Source: Trichopria drosophilae
Lineage: Eukaryota; Arthropoda; Insecta; Hymenoptera; Diapriidae
DNA length: 64,000 nt
Assembly: GCA_030407085.1 (NCBI GenBank)
Contig: CM059584.1
Location: forward strand, 139,180,001-139,244,000
Direction: 5' to 3'
The translations under genes were made by a program, and so were the position numbers. Positions 14,301 to 26,671 of the stretch are shown here, one piece after another; position 1 is the first letter of the stretch, and every line of letters starts with the position of its first letter. The notes beneath the pieces are model-generated. The model saw only the letters and a program-made list of their open reading frames with translations, had not been told where the DNA came from and made no database searches.

Positions 14301-16028
14301 TAAAAATGGTAAAAATTTCCATGCTCATCACCAATTGAAGTTTTTTAGACGAAAATATTAATTGTTCTGAATTGTGCAAATGGGTTTTTGGCTTTCAGAA
14401 TAAAAAGATTTAAAATATCAGCGTGTATATTATATCTTCCATTATCATAACACATTTATATGTGTGTTTTATGTACACTGTAGTTATAAAATTTAATTAT
14501 ATAAAAATGAAGTTGCTAGTAATGAACATTAAAACATACAGACATTTTTTATATAATTGAAAGAAGAATTTTCGAAATGAAACTTTGCAGGGTAAAATGA
14601 AAATTGGCTAAATATGGCTAAAAAGAGATGATAAAATAAAATCATGATTATTAAAAAAGATGTATCTTCTGAATTAAATAAATTCTTAGAACATTATGCT
14701 TTCAGTCCCTCAGTCTATAGAATTATAGAGTGTATTCATTTTGTAATTATTATAAGACCTTCATAAAAATGCACGACTGTGTTTCGTGTATAAGATTTGT
14801 TCTCAATATACCAAAATATTAATTACTAAAAGGAATATTAATCTCTCTCCATTACTGCGCATAATTTAATGGATTTCTGTGGAATTACTTTGGCTGTGTC
14901 CGCCTTTGGAGATTGCATTTTACATCATCTGTAAAGCCAGCGTAGTTAAATCTTTACAGTTCATTTCTCGAACTGAAAATGTCGCACTTTCTAGACGCCA
15001 AATCATGAAACTCTACATTTAAATTGAAATCCCAGCATTTACGAGTATTATATTAAGCGCTTTGTATAAATTGTATCTTTTTGAATTATAATATACAAGA
15101 AAAATAGTACGATTAAATTCAATAAATTACGCTAGAATTGAGGAGAAAAAGGGTACAGGTATGTAATTTTTTCAACATCATTATTCGACTCCTGAGGGTC
15201 TTGTCCAAACTTATCCTGTTAAAATTTGTAGAAATAATAAAAAAAAAGTTTTTGAAACTTATGAAACTGTTACGTCATTTCAAAAAATGTTAGTCGAGAA
15301 TTTTTTACTTTTTTTTTTTTATTATCTGCTTTATTATTTCAAATTTTTTTATGTAAAATACACTCGTATACACAATTGTATCTTTTATATCTTGAAATAT
15401 AACAACACCTCATTATTCACATTATTCTATATTTTGCAAGTCAATTTTACATATGCAATAAATATGAAATAAAAAATAGAAATGTTTTATATTATTATAA
15501 CAAATTTCCTAGATGACAGTACATTCAGACGTGACACTTATAAAGTGGTCAGTTCACAAGTTTGTTTGAAAGACGTATATATTTATTTTTTGACAGCAAC
15601 CGCTCGTTTATCCGACACCAAAAGCTTATGTTGGTACGAAACTGCAAGTAAGCGCTATTGAAATCCATTTTTATCGAACAACTTTTTCCCCGTGTTACTT
15701 CTCGAACCTGGTTTTTACGAATATGATGAATTTTGTTCCAAAATTGGTTCAACGACTTTCGAAAGTGGAGTAGGTATATATGCCGACAGAATTTAATTTT
15801 ACTAACGCACGTTACCTGCATTATTTTTATATCGAATTTTCAGGTGATTTTGAAGTTAGTTTTCGTCCAGCCAAGCTTAAAAAGTGAGGGAAAATATGCA
15901 GTACTTTGCTGTTATTCAAAATATAATTGGTAAACTTCATAGGGAAAATATATGTTGAACTATACTTTAATATAACCACAACATAATGTTTTTATTGTCA
16001 ATTCAATTATTTCTAGTTGTAAACTTAA
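11341..16028. other. No gene seen; very AT-rich from 12.7 kb
   Basis: A short CpG-richer block at 12420-12720 is followed by more than 3 kb of strongly AT-rich DNA. A single transposon-like end (CAGTAGAGTCCCGGTATAT at about 13198) has no partner that I can find. Confidence 0.45.
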
Positions 16029-17125
16029 CCCTTTAACGCTCAAATGGCTAACATTTTGACATCAACTTCAAGCCTTTGCCTTTCAGTTGTAACCAGTGCA
16101 GAAAAAAAATTGGGATACATATTCTTCTGTAAAAAATCTCATCTTTCGAATGGCGTAGCCAAATTTATCAATAAATGACAGCAAATTGTTTCTTTTTAAT
16201 AATAAACAAATAAAAACGCTGATTTTCGATGTTTTTTTTTAAAGGATTTTTTTTTTATTATGTTGCCGGTACTTAAGAACATTCTAACCTCTCAAGATGA
16301 GGGACCCGAATGTTGCACTTCCAAAATATATTTATAGTTACTTTGATTTGTATTGTTAAGCGATCCAAAATGGCGTCCGAATGCCCGAAATTATTGGAAA
16401 ATCATAGTAATCTACACTTTTGAAGTATAATCTGAGTTTTAACTGGAAAAATAACTTTTGTCAGTTTCGTGGAAACAGATTGGATGCACATTAGCAAAAT
16501 TAGCTCATACAATTTATTTTCAAGATGGCAGCCCTGATGAGTCAGCTAAAATAACGTATTTACACAGCTTTACAGCCACTTTATAATTTTCAAAACCTCT
16601 GTATTGATCAGTCTTATGAACTCTAAGGATCATTAGATCTAAATTCATTATTAGCTTATCAACATTCAAAATGGCGGATACAATATGGCGGACCGCAAAC
16701 TCAAAAATAGCGATTCAGGAAAAATAAAAAAATCCTACCGTATTCTACGTGAAATTTGGAATCCAAATACTTGTGTTTATTTTTTCGATCAGAGCAGCCG
16801 TTCTCGAGGAAAATGTTATCAAAATTATTAAAATCGAAAATTTGCCTCCAAACTTTGCAATCACGCTTTTAGACAGATGTCTGACAAAGTACCTACAACA
16901 TAGTTAAAAAATTCCTTAAAAAAAAACGAATCGAAAATCAGCGCTTTTATTCACTTATTGTTAAAAAGACACAATTTGCTCTCATTTATTGATAAATTTG
17001 CCATGCCATTCGAAAGATGAGATTTTTTTACACAAGAATATGTATACCAATATTTTTTCCGCACTGGTTGAAAGGCAAAGGCTTGAAGTTGATGTTAAAA
17101 TGTTGGCCATTTGAGCGTTAAAGGA
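16029..17125. mobile_element. TTAA-flanked foldback element A (piggyBac-type MITE)
   Basis: The element starts CCCTTTAACGCTCAAATGG and ends with the near-perfect inverse CCATTTGAGCGTTAAAGGA. It is flanked on both sides by TTAA (16025-16028 and 17126-17129), the piggyBac-superfamily target duplication. Terminal inverted arms run about 220 bp (16029-16250 and 16915-17125) and share landmarks such as GAAAATCAGCG and CATCAACTTCAAGCC. The roughly 660-bp centre carries an AATGGCGGATACAATATGG motif and no transposase frame, so it is non-autonomous. Confidence 0.85.
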
Positions 17126-17129
17126 TTAA

Positions 17130-20100
17130 TTTGTATTTATATACCTTAAAATATACGGAAGATAAATCGAGGAGTTAATATCTGTTTTACGGAGAATCTG
17201 TAAAAACTGTGGAAGCGAGAACAGTCGATAACAAAGTAGTTTTTTGTTTATTACTTTAAAATTGTGGCACAAAACATATAAAAGTGAGGGACTACTATTT
17301 GACCATTTCGGAAGAGGATTATAATACAATTTAACGTTTTTATATCAGAGAACTTTAAAAATGTTTATTTTATCGTATAATATCGAAGAATATAATATTC
17401 CAATTACAAGTTTAGTTTTGGACTGCACGAATCTGATTTTAGTCATTAAAAATTAAAAATGACAAATTCCACTTTATTTTACAGGGATTTTGAGAAAAAA
17501 TATATTTGGCGTTTTTTTTATTTCGTGCATCATAAAAAATAAAGTACTTCGCTATGTGCATAGATGAAAAGAAATTAAAGGCACAAGAATTTCGAGTAAT
17601 TTTCATTGAATTATATTTTTTTTTTTCACGAGAAAACGTTACGAAATCAAAAAACTTTTTTATCTGAAATTTCAAGTCGAATAACGTACAATTTGTTTTT
17701 ATAGATATTTATACATTTTTATATCAGATTCGCCATTATGGATTCACTATTTTCAATTTCGAAATATGGATCTTGGATTCATTCTCAATAATTTAGAATA
17801 AACCATCTTGTACAATGTCAATAAGGGATAATTATGTTTTTTTTTAATGTATTTTTAAACTATCCAAACACTACAATATAGGAAAATTTTGAATTTCCAG
17901 CATTTATTTGGTTTTCAGACGTAAAATAGCAAATCGACATACAAAAATATATAGAACCATTTAATCTCCGTAAAACTATCTGGAACAAATTTTTGATAGC
18001 TTCAAAGGTGATCTATCGATAAGACAATTTATTTTTTGCTTAACAGCAGTTGCTTAACAGCAAATAATTTCAAAAATCTGCTAAGAGATTTGTTATCAGG
18101 AACCTTAAAAACCCCTTACACATTTGTATATAAATTTATAAAAATTTCAAATTTTTGACCGCCATATTGGATCCGCCATTTTCAATTGTGAAAATTTGTA
18201 AAGTGATTCGTGATCGAGGATATGGAAAGTCATCTATTATCAATTGGTATTGAATGTATGTTCCTTCACAAAAGTATTACAACTAAATAACAAAAAATCG
18301 TTTAAAAATGCCGCCATTTTGAATTCTAGGATTCGCAATACACTACCTTTTAGTACAACCAATTACTCTACCAGATCTAAAAGTGTGAATCAATTGGACT
18401 ACAGTTTCATTAAAAGTATTTCAATTTACGAAACTATTTTTCTTGGTGTTTTGGCATTCTGGGCGCCATATTGAAAAAACTATTAACGATATTGAAAAAT
18501 GGACTTCAGATTCAGATAAAAGCAAACTTGAAACCTATCAAATATGGACTTGTATAAAAATTCATTCACTCTTTCTATGAAAATTATTTAGTTAAAAAAA
18601 CGGCGACAATTTAAGCCATTTCAGGACGAATCCGGTTAATAAACATTTAATAAACTCCATAAAAATTTGTCGACTAAATTTAAGAATTTCCATAAAATCT
18701 CTATATTAACAAGATATTTCATCTCTTTAAATTTTGCAGTTTCATCGACTTTTAAATCTAGACCACAAAAGCTGGACTAATGAGAACGCAGAATCTTACA
18801 ATACGTGTCCGTAATAGGGAAGTCTACATTTTAATGTCCTCCACGAAGAAAACTTGTCCCTGGGCCTCGACTCTCCCGAGAGGAAATCTATTGTGATTCG
18901 TTGGACGTAGACTTTTCTCAAAATGTTCTTTTTCCTTCTGACATATTAAGTCGGTTTCGCGAATAATGCGACGACGACACGGTCCAGAATTTTTCAGAGC
19001 GACGTTACTATTGTGAAAAGTATTGACAAAATGCATCATTCTGCTACCATGTTGTACAACGATTCAAAATGAGACGAAAGGATTCGCGATGTTTGGTGAC
19101 AGCGAGATTACACCAGGAATCTATACATAGGACCTCCGATTGGATCGTGCCCTTTGTTAAAGGAGACCAATTTTACGGAAAAAGTCGAACGTAGCCGATC
19201 AATATAATTGCCGAGTGTGAAGTGGATGGAAACGAGATTTTGGAGGAGTAAATCATCAATAGGATGACTCGTTCGTATTAAATATAGATTTCGAACGGTA
19301 CGCTAATAGTATCTAATTGATGCTGCACTAAAAGTGTATCGAAAGTCGATTCGGTGGAGTGGAAAGAAAATGTAGGCGAAATTATAAATCGATTGGAAGA
19401 AAAAGAAATAATAAAAATAAATTAATTAACTGCACATACATATTTTTAATGATCATGTTTTATTATTGTTTATCCATTTTTATAGTTTGAGAAAACGGGA
19501 CTAGTTAATGATAAAGCATTTGAGGTTTTTGACCAGCTTGAAACGTAAATCGACACTTTTATACGTTTTTTTAAAATGTTAAATAATGTGAAAATATACG
19601 CATTACATCTCCGATTATGAACGAAAGTATAAAAACTTTTTTATCAAACGCAACAGAAGACCGAGGAACATTAACGCGCTGCATTGTAATACGAGATTTC
19701 GGTGTAAGAGCGAGGGAAAATTTAAAAATGTACAAAATTCCTCGGAAAATTAGTATCTCATAAATCCGACGAACTCAGCTTTCCCGGACCGTAGACGAAT
19801 CGTAAACTTTGTAGTGAGGAAATTGTATTTTTACGTAACCTGAGGACATTTTCATGGAATTCTCATTGGGTACGTGCTTGGAATGACGTACAAAACCATC
19901 CGCAGTGTCCGCGTTGGTCATTCCGGAATACTGTCGAATAATTGTTTACGCGAGACTCGAGTGGATGGAAACATGACGCGAAGTATATACACGTACCCGC
20001 GGAAGAGCTTTTAAATATTCCACTCGAACGATAGGGGTGCTACATTAATAACGATGCTCGGCAAACAAAGGCTAATTTCCGAACATTTTTACCTAAGTAA

Positions 20101-20334
20101 ATTATAAACAGCATAATTTATCAGCCTGAAATTTTACACCGGTGCATTTCGGAATTGCGAGATGGAGTACCCAAAGAAACTAAGAATTTGCTCTATTTTA
20201 CATGTTAAATTATGCTAATTTTTAATTACGTATAACGAATTTTCCTTCGGTCTTATACTTAGGCATAATCGAGACTAGCAAGTATAAACTATTGTTTATA
20301 TCTTCGAAATCATCAACAATACTGATTATTCATT
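17130..20334. other. No gene seen
   Basis: AT-rich DNA with the AATGGCGG-family units at 18.1-18.5 kb and CpG-richer pieces at 18.78-19.4 and 19.6-20.05 kb. No supported coding sequence. Confidence 0.45.
18100..18480. repeat. Diverged AATGGCGG-family units
   Basis: CCGCCATATTGGATCCGCC near 18160, TGCCGCCATTTTGAATTC near 18309 and GCGCCATATTG near 18467 are separated by roughly 150 bp. They have AT-rich blocks typical of the family between them, including GTGATTCGTGATCG. Confidence 0.5.
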
Positions 20335-21295
20335 AGTAGATCCAAAATACAGTTTGGTTGCTATGTCCAGAATGGTTGTTTAAAGGATTTGATTCGGTTT
20401 ATCGTTTATTAAACCGAACCGACTTATGGTATATTTTAACCACAAGTTTTTGGCAAACCACACCGGTTTGTTTATCATAGTAATTTTGGATTAATTTTGA
20501 AAACAAAAACCAGATTGTTTTTCACCAACCAAACAGTCTGGTTGTTAAAACCAAACCAGTTTGATTTCACAATCGCAACAATTTGGTCATCATAGCCGAA
20601 ACTGCTTTGTTTTCATAATAAACTAGTTCGGTTCTCATAAATAACCATGTTGGGTTCTCAAAACCAGGCTATTCTTGTTCTCAAAACCAAATCAGTTTAC
20701 CTTTTAAAATCGTATCAGTTGGATTCTCCTAGCCGAACTGGTTTTGAGTACACCAGTTTGGTTATTGTAATAAATCCCGAGTGGCTCTTATAGTTGAATA
20801 GTATATTTGTAATAATAATCGGTTTTAACATAACAAAACCGGTTTGGTTCTTATTACAAAACGAGTTCAGTTTTTATAACCAACAGCTTGTAGATGCGAC
20901 CAAATTCTCGTGGTCAGAAAATACTGGTTTCTTTCTTTACACGTCACACTTGAATGCAGCTATTAACTTTTACGAAAGTTATTCGGTTAGATATTAGCAT
21001 ATTTGGTTTAAAGCCCTATTTCGGTAATTTTCTCAATCATTTTCGGAACTGTTTTGTGAGAGTTCAGTTAAAATTCCAAAGGGAGGATATGACAACTTGA
21101 TGGACCCAACTGGCAACCTGAAGAAGGTAATATGAAAAACAGTTTATTTTGAGCGATCGGTCCAAAAAAGATTTGGTTGCTGGAAACATAATTCTGATAA
21201 CTAGGACCAAACGGTTTGGATGCCAATACTTTGTTGTGACTGTATAATTTTTATTGGATCGAAGTTGGAAGTTCGATTGCTGCAACTAAATCAGT
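20335..21295. repeat. Degenerate minisatellite, 22-23 bp period, palindromic CCAAACCAGTTTGG core
   Basis: Around 20527-20780 the sequence divides into consecutive 22-23 bp units, for example AACCAAACAGTCTGGTTGTT, AACCAAACCAGTTTGATTTC, AGCCGAAACTGCTTTGTTTT and AATAAACTAGTTCGGTTCTC. The consensus is near AACCAAACCAGTTTGGTT plus a TCTCA tail. A second clear block lies at 20832-20900 (AACAAAACCGGTTTGGTTCT, then TACAAAACGAGTTCAGTTTT). Outside these the units are more diverged. Similar units occur at 39.3-39.7 and 40.55-41.6 kb. Confidence 0.7.
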
Positions 21296-22080
21296 TCAGG
21301 ACTTCATTTTGTTAAGCAAATATGGGGCATTATTCCTCAATCATCCCAGTCCAAAAATGAAAGATGTGGGATTGGCTTGATACGTCGGTAAATTGTTGTC
21401 CTGTATGAAAATAACAAAACCCTAAAGTATTAACTTGTTTGAAATAAAAAGTAGTGGGGGTTAAATTTTGGACATTTTAGGTAACACTGTAATTTTCAAA
21501 TCCATGTAACTTTGATAAAATTTCATATGTAGTGAATTTTAAAGGATTTTTATGTACTTTTTAATGGTTATAATGAAAAAAAAGAAAATTAACCACTTTT
21601 TCAAAATTAAACCTTATTTTCTAATTTTGACTCATTTGGGTATTTTTAATATTTTTTTTTATTTTCATTAGAAAGCTGAGACTTTTTCCAATAAATTGTT
21701 TAAATATCAAACTAATCTGTGTTAATCATTCCAATGCATCTACTTCAGAAACCGCTCTGTTCTATCTTTCAGAAATATTTTTCGAATTTCTCAGTTTGCT
21801 ATTGCACACTACTGGTGCACTGATGCAGGCACGTTTCCTAACAGTCTTTCAAGGCACGAATAATGCGCTAACAGAATTTTGAATTTTCAACATACAATCG
21901 CTAAGGGAGTAATTTTGTTTAATTACGCACAGAATTCTTGAATCACCCGTTTATATGTACACAATTATATATACAAAAATACAGCAATATTCAATAGTAT
22001 GACAATAATGTTGTTATCTAAGGTGATCTTCAAAGTTCAAATATTCAAGTATCCGCAGACTTTGTCGAGAGTTGGGAAGG

Positions 22081-22100
22081 CCGCCACTAGGTGAAGGGCG
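22081..22100 (+). promoter_or_regulatory. CTCF-like site (weak)
   Basis: CCGCCACTAGGTGAAGGGCG matches the CCACTAGGTG half of the motif but has AAGG where GGC is expected. Confidence 0.25.
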
Positions 22101-25100
22101 ACGTACGGTGCTCTTTTTTGTTTTCACTGTAAAAATGTGTTTCGCTGTAATACACGAGTTCTGTTCAGGCACATCATCTAATTATATTTCCAGAATTATA
22201 ATACATCTTTCTTTTTCGGCAAAGGTAGATCATTTTAAAGAAAAATTAATATACAGTGTAGTTTTTTATTTCACATCGCATGTCAGCATTTACTTGAAAA
22301 TATTATTTTTGCTGTAATGGCGGTAGTAAAAAAAAGTCTCTAAATCTCTTGTTTGGAGGAATGAGTGTATAAATCCTCTCAAAAAAACAGCCTCATAAAC
22401 CAAACGATTTGTCGTGTTTCATGTAGATTCCGAGGAAGTTTTCCAACATTACCAGAAAATCGAAAATTTGTTCTCAATGTATAAAAGAGCTGGGTACATT
22501 GAAGAATGTTCAAGGCGGATGTATCTCAGATTCAAATTTTTCTTTTCAAAATATGCCTTCCGATCTTGGTTCATCTGATACAGTTTCTGAGTGATTCTTC
22601 TGATACTCAAAATGAACAATTTGTTGACAGGGATCCTGATTTTGTAGTGAGTGAGTCTCGTCAGAAACAGAATGTAATGACTCAAATTATAAAGCAGGTG
22701 CTGAAGTTTTAGAAACAATTATTGCAAAATTTAAGTTATATACTAACCAACTTTTATTGTTCTCATAACCAATCGCTTAGGTGCTTAAAACAAATGAGTT
22801 TCAATGAAATCAGTTCGGTTAGAAATTTAAAATTGTTTTCATGTACGAAAACCAAAAATAGATTACCGTACTCGAAAATTGGAATTACAAATCGTACTAT
22901 CATTATTTTCTAATTAATTTGATTGTTGATGGGGTTTACTCATATAATTTCATTTTCGTAATTATACTCTGTGATCATCCTCTCGTTATTGCGGTCCATT
23001 TCGCCAAATGTTAAATTACGGCCGAGTGCTCACAGTCTAATTCGCTATTTAAATATCTAACATAAAATTGGTTACGATTCGAGTGAAATCACGTGGTTTT
23101 GGTTGGCTCTACTTGGTCAATAATAGAAACTCGTTTAGGGTAGCAAATCTTCGAAATAAGTAAAGTCGTTAATTTATGTATACCGTGTGCGTAATCGCAC
23201 CTAGGTGTGAACATTTGCGTATACGTAACTCGATCTCTCATCGTCGGTCTCGTAATTCGCACTAGCTAGTAGCTACGCTACGTCGCTTTGAAGTGCAACT
23301 CTAAGGTTTCAATTAAGCGGAAGCACCCAGCTGGAAACTATAATAATAAGCCTATTCGCCAAGTCCGAAACGGTCGAATTACTGGACCTAAACTGGCAAG
23401 GATTAATGAAATTATCTTGATGAATCGTGTGGGGCGTCAAATTGACAAATTTTTGGTGTTCTTAATTTTTCATTGGTTTAAAAATTGGCTATAAGGATTG
23501 GTTAAGGATACATCAGAATTTTCGATTGTAAATTTTGATGGACTATCAAGGCTAAAATAAATCTGGACATCATTTCTGACTTAAAATATATCGTATGTAT
23601 TAAAAAATGTTCTTCAGCCATATTTGATACGCCATCTGGAATATCAAGTTTGAAAACCAATTTGTTATCAACATCCAAAAAACTGTCAATCTAAGCTAAT
23701 AAATATCTCTGCAATTACGAAGACACAAACTTTTCAATTTACAATTTATAAATTGTTTTAATATATAATTTTAATGCAAAATAGCTCAGAAAGTGTTTGG
23801 GAAAATCTCAGTTTTTTGTTAAATAGATGTATCATGTGTAAACATTTGATAATAATCCAGCATGGAATAGGAAACATAATCTTCAAACACAATAATATAA
23901 ATGATTGTAGTTTGTAGGTTATTTTTCTCATGTATGTTTTCTTTATGATTCTATCGTCGGTAAATAATTTTTTAACTTACCTTCTTAGTATATATTGTGT
24001 GCAGTAAGATGTTTATACTTAACAACTTCTAACCTAACTTACTTCTAATGTTAATATGGGAAGTTTAATTTTGATCGGCCTAAAATATTATGAGGTAATG
24101 AGTTTCAATGCACTATTTTCAAAATTTAAATAAATGAAACTTCATTAATGAAATTACATTTTTAATTGTTATTTATATGTAATTATTATACATAAGTAAA
24201 AAGAAATTAATATTTTAAGAAGTGTAATTTTCTATAATGTAATGCGTGGGAACGATACATTTATTATGAATATTAGCCCCGTATAATTTCGTTGTAATAA
24301 GTTAATCGGGCAGCGTAACTAATTTTGTTTAAAACAATTTACATTCAGAAGAGTATCTTGACGTGATGGAATTAATTAAGGAAAATGTAACCAGAATGCA
24401 CAAAGTGTTGCCGTCTAGATTAGAAGATTGCGTAATAGCTTCGTATTAAAATAATATATGCATAATTTTAGCATGTAATTACTAAAGTGCACTACTTTTG
24501 CAACTGTAATTTGAGTTTTCTTTTATCAATTATTATAGACATTTTCCAAATTAATTTTTGTGTCCAATTTTTAAAAAAATTCGAAATAACTTATTAATAT
24601 TTTCAATATTTAAGAAATAATTTTATAATTACAAATTAATTAACTTAATAAAAAAATTATCGATTTTATTGTACAGTATTATTTAATAAATTATAAATTC
24701 CCTGCAGTCGACTAAATATTCTATAAAAATTTAATATCTGAAGTAACGAACATTTCTTTATATTACATAAAATGCACAATGATTTAATTTTATGTTAAAA
24801 TAAGAATAATACGTTTTATAATATAATGAGTTTAAACATTGTACTTTTTACTGAATGCCTTTAGTTTGATTACCTTTAATATTTCTGTAAATATAAAATT
24901 CGGTTAATGCAGTTAAATTTTCAAATTGTATAAAATATCGAATATTAAATTATTCAATTACCAGCCATAATTTTCCTCGTCTCTGTAACCATTTCACAAT
25001 TTTGAAAATTATTCAATTTAACTTTTAAACATATCTTCAATATCACTGAATAGATTTTCATTTACGTAGTCGACGCTTTATGTTTTTTAGTAACGGTAAG

Positions 25101-25161
25101 TATTATAATTTTTTAACAGGATGAATAATTCAATAAAATTTTTAGTTAAAATTTAACAGGT

Positions 25162-25215
25162 TAATCCCTTAACATTCAAATGCGTAGAATTTGCACACGG
25201 ATTTTAACATCGTTT
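25162..25215 (+). repeat. Solo end resembling foldback element A
   Basis: TTAATCCCTTAACATTCAAATG resembles the TTAA border plus first bases of element A (TTAACCCTTTAACGCTCAAATG), and the similarity fades after about 40 bp. No matching inverse end was found nearby, so this is probably a relic. Confidence 0.35.
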
Positions 25216-26662
25216 TATTAAAAAAAAATTAAAATTAAAAAAATGGTTTCGTCCATGTTCGATTAGTTTTGTGGTAGCTGTTTTTGAAAATTTTGACAAA
25301 TATTAGATGGAAACTAGTTAGAATAAGCATAAACCAGGAAAAAAATTAAGCATTGTCTCCTTTATTTAAGTGCATTAGTGGACTTAGATATTGCGGAAAA
25401 AAAATACACATTTTAACAAATATGTCTCATATCGGTGTGTAAATACCAGTTTCACACTGATGTTACTTAATATCAATAACTCAAAACGTAAAATTGTAGT
25501 CCAGTTAGAACACTATTATCTTTTATGGCTACTTCAACGACAGATTCAGATTAGTGATTTAACTATTCAGCATGAAAACAAACTTTGAAAAACCATTCGA
25601 TAAATAATTAACAATTACGTCGCACAGTCGTGATGGAACTAACGACTTATAATACCCAACTCGTCGATTGAAAGTTTCCATCGAGAAATTAATAACTGGA
25701 GTTCGAGGTCATTGAACTCTGCCTCAAGAGCATCAGTTATCGAAAAATCAGCACTCGTTAAAACGAACGGGAATAAATATGAGAGGACCCTCACCTCCTA
25801 TCCCCGTAAGTAGAGCATCGGGGGAAAAACTCGATTTTCCGATCAGCACGAATGAACTTCCATTGTGGTTTCGACAATATTCTTTCTTAACCCGAGTATG
25901 CCTTTCGTCGTGGAGTTTTCTCGTTATTACTCCAAGGCGCCTCCTCCTCGTGATTGCTTATATTTACCACGGCACCTGCGAATACATCTCGCCGTAGACG
26001 AGCATCGATTGATTTCGATTTCCTTTTTGGCACGTCACAATGCCGTTGGAGAAAACGGGTCGAATAAAACGGCTGACGTCCGGAAGTCGAATGGGGTGAA
26101 AAAACCCCACAGAAATGAACGAGACGAAAAGGTGACGCAAAGAACGATATATGGAGAACGCGAACGAAACAGAACCGGAATAATGGACAAAAAGTGCGAA
26201 CAGCAATATGAATGATGCGGCCGGCAGGGGGCGGTTTGAAAAGGGAGGAGATCGCAGGTGGTGCAGCGATCGATAAAAACGATACTCCGCGAATAAATGT
26301 TACCCTGAAATAGAAGTTTCCCGTTAGGAGCCGTCATTTCCCATGCATTATGCAGAATGCCAGAAACACTAGTCGCGGCCTGGAAGTGACGGTAAATCGG
26401 ATCTAGCAATTCTCGATATGCTCGCGGCGTTGCCAATATGCTCGCATATAAATATAAATGCGGCAAGATGGTATTTTCATATCCTGGTGTATTTATTTTT
26501 GTGAAATATTAGACTATCGATCTTCACTTCCAATAGTAATGTAGACAGTACCAAGTCTAATGTAACACTGCTCTCGGTATCGCATCGTTCTTTACTTTTC
26601 TGTTTTCGCGTTACAATAGACCAATTATGTAGCCTAAGTTTTGAAAATATAATAGTGTATTA

Positions 26663-26671
26663 ACTGACCTG
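26663..26671 (-). promoter_or_regulatory. Splice donor of the Ser/Pro/Gln-rich exon
   Basis: On the minus strand the sequence is CAG|GTCAGTTA, a near-consensus 5' splice site. Its position in phase 0 after residue 600, with a stop codon directly beyond, explains why the open frame ends here. The matching acceptor and next exon must lie at lower coordinates or outside the window; I could not identify them. Confidence 0.75.

Larger units (their letters stand above)
21296..26660. other. Probable intron or intergenic DNA downstream of the 600-codon exon
   Basis: Because the exon at 26669 ends in a donor, at least the DNA just below it is intron. CpG-richer blocks lie at 23.0-23.5 and 25.6-26.46 kb. 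Inside 26035-26466 (minus) a frame includes a CTATTTCAG|G acceptor-like site, but the peptide after it is not convincing as the next exon. Confidence 0.4.

Noticed and set aside
26035..26466. 143-codon minus-strand frame with an internal acceptor-like site, considered as the next exon of the large gene
   Set aside because: The peptide after the acceptor does not continue a helical domain and is Cys/Phe/Ser-rich random-looking; no donor supports it.
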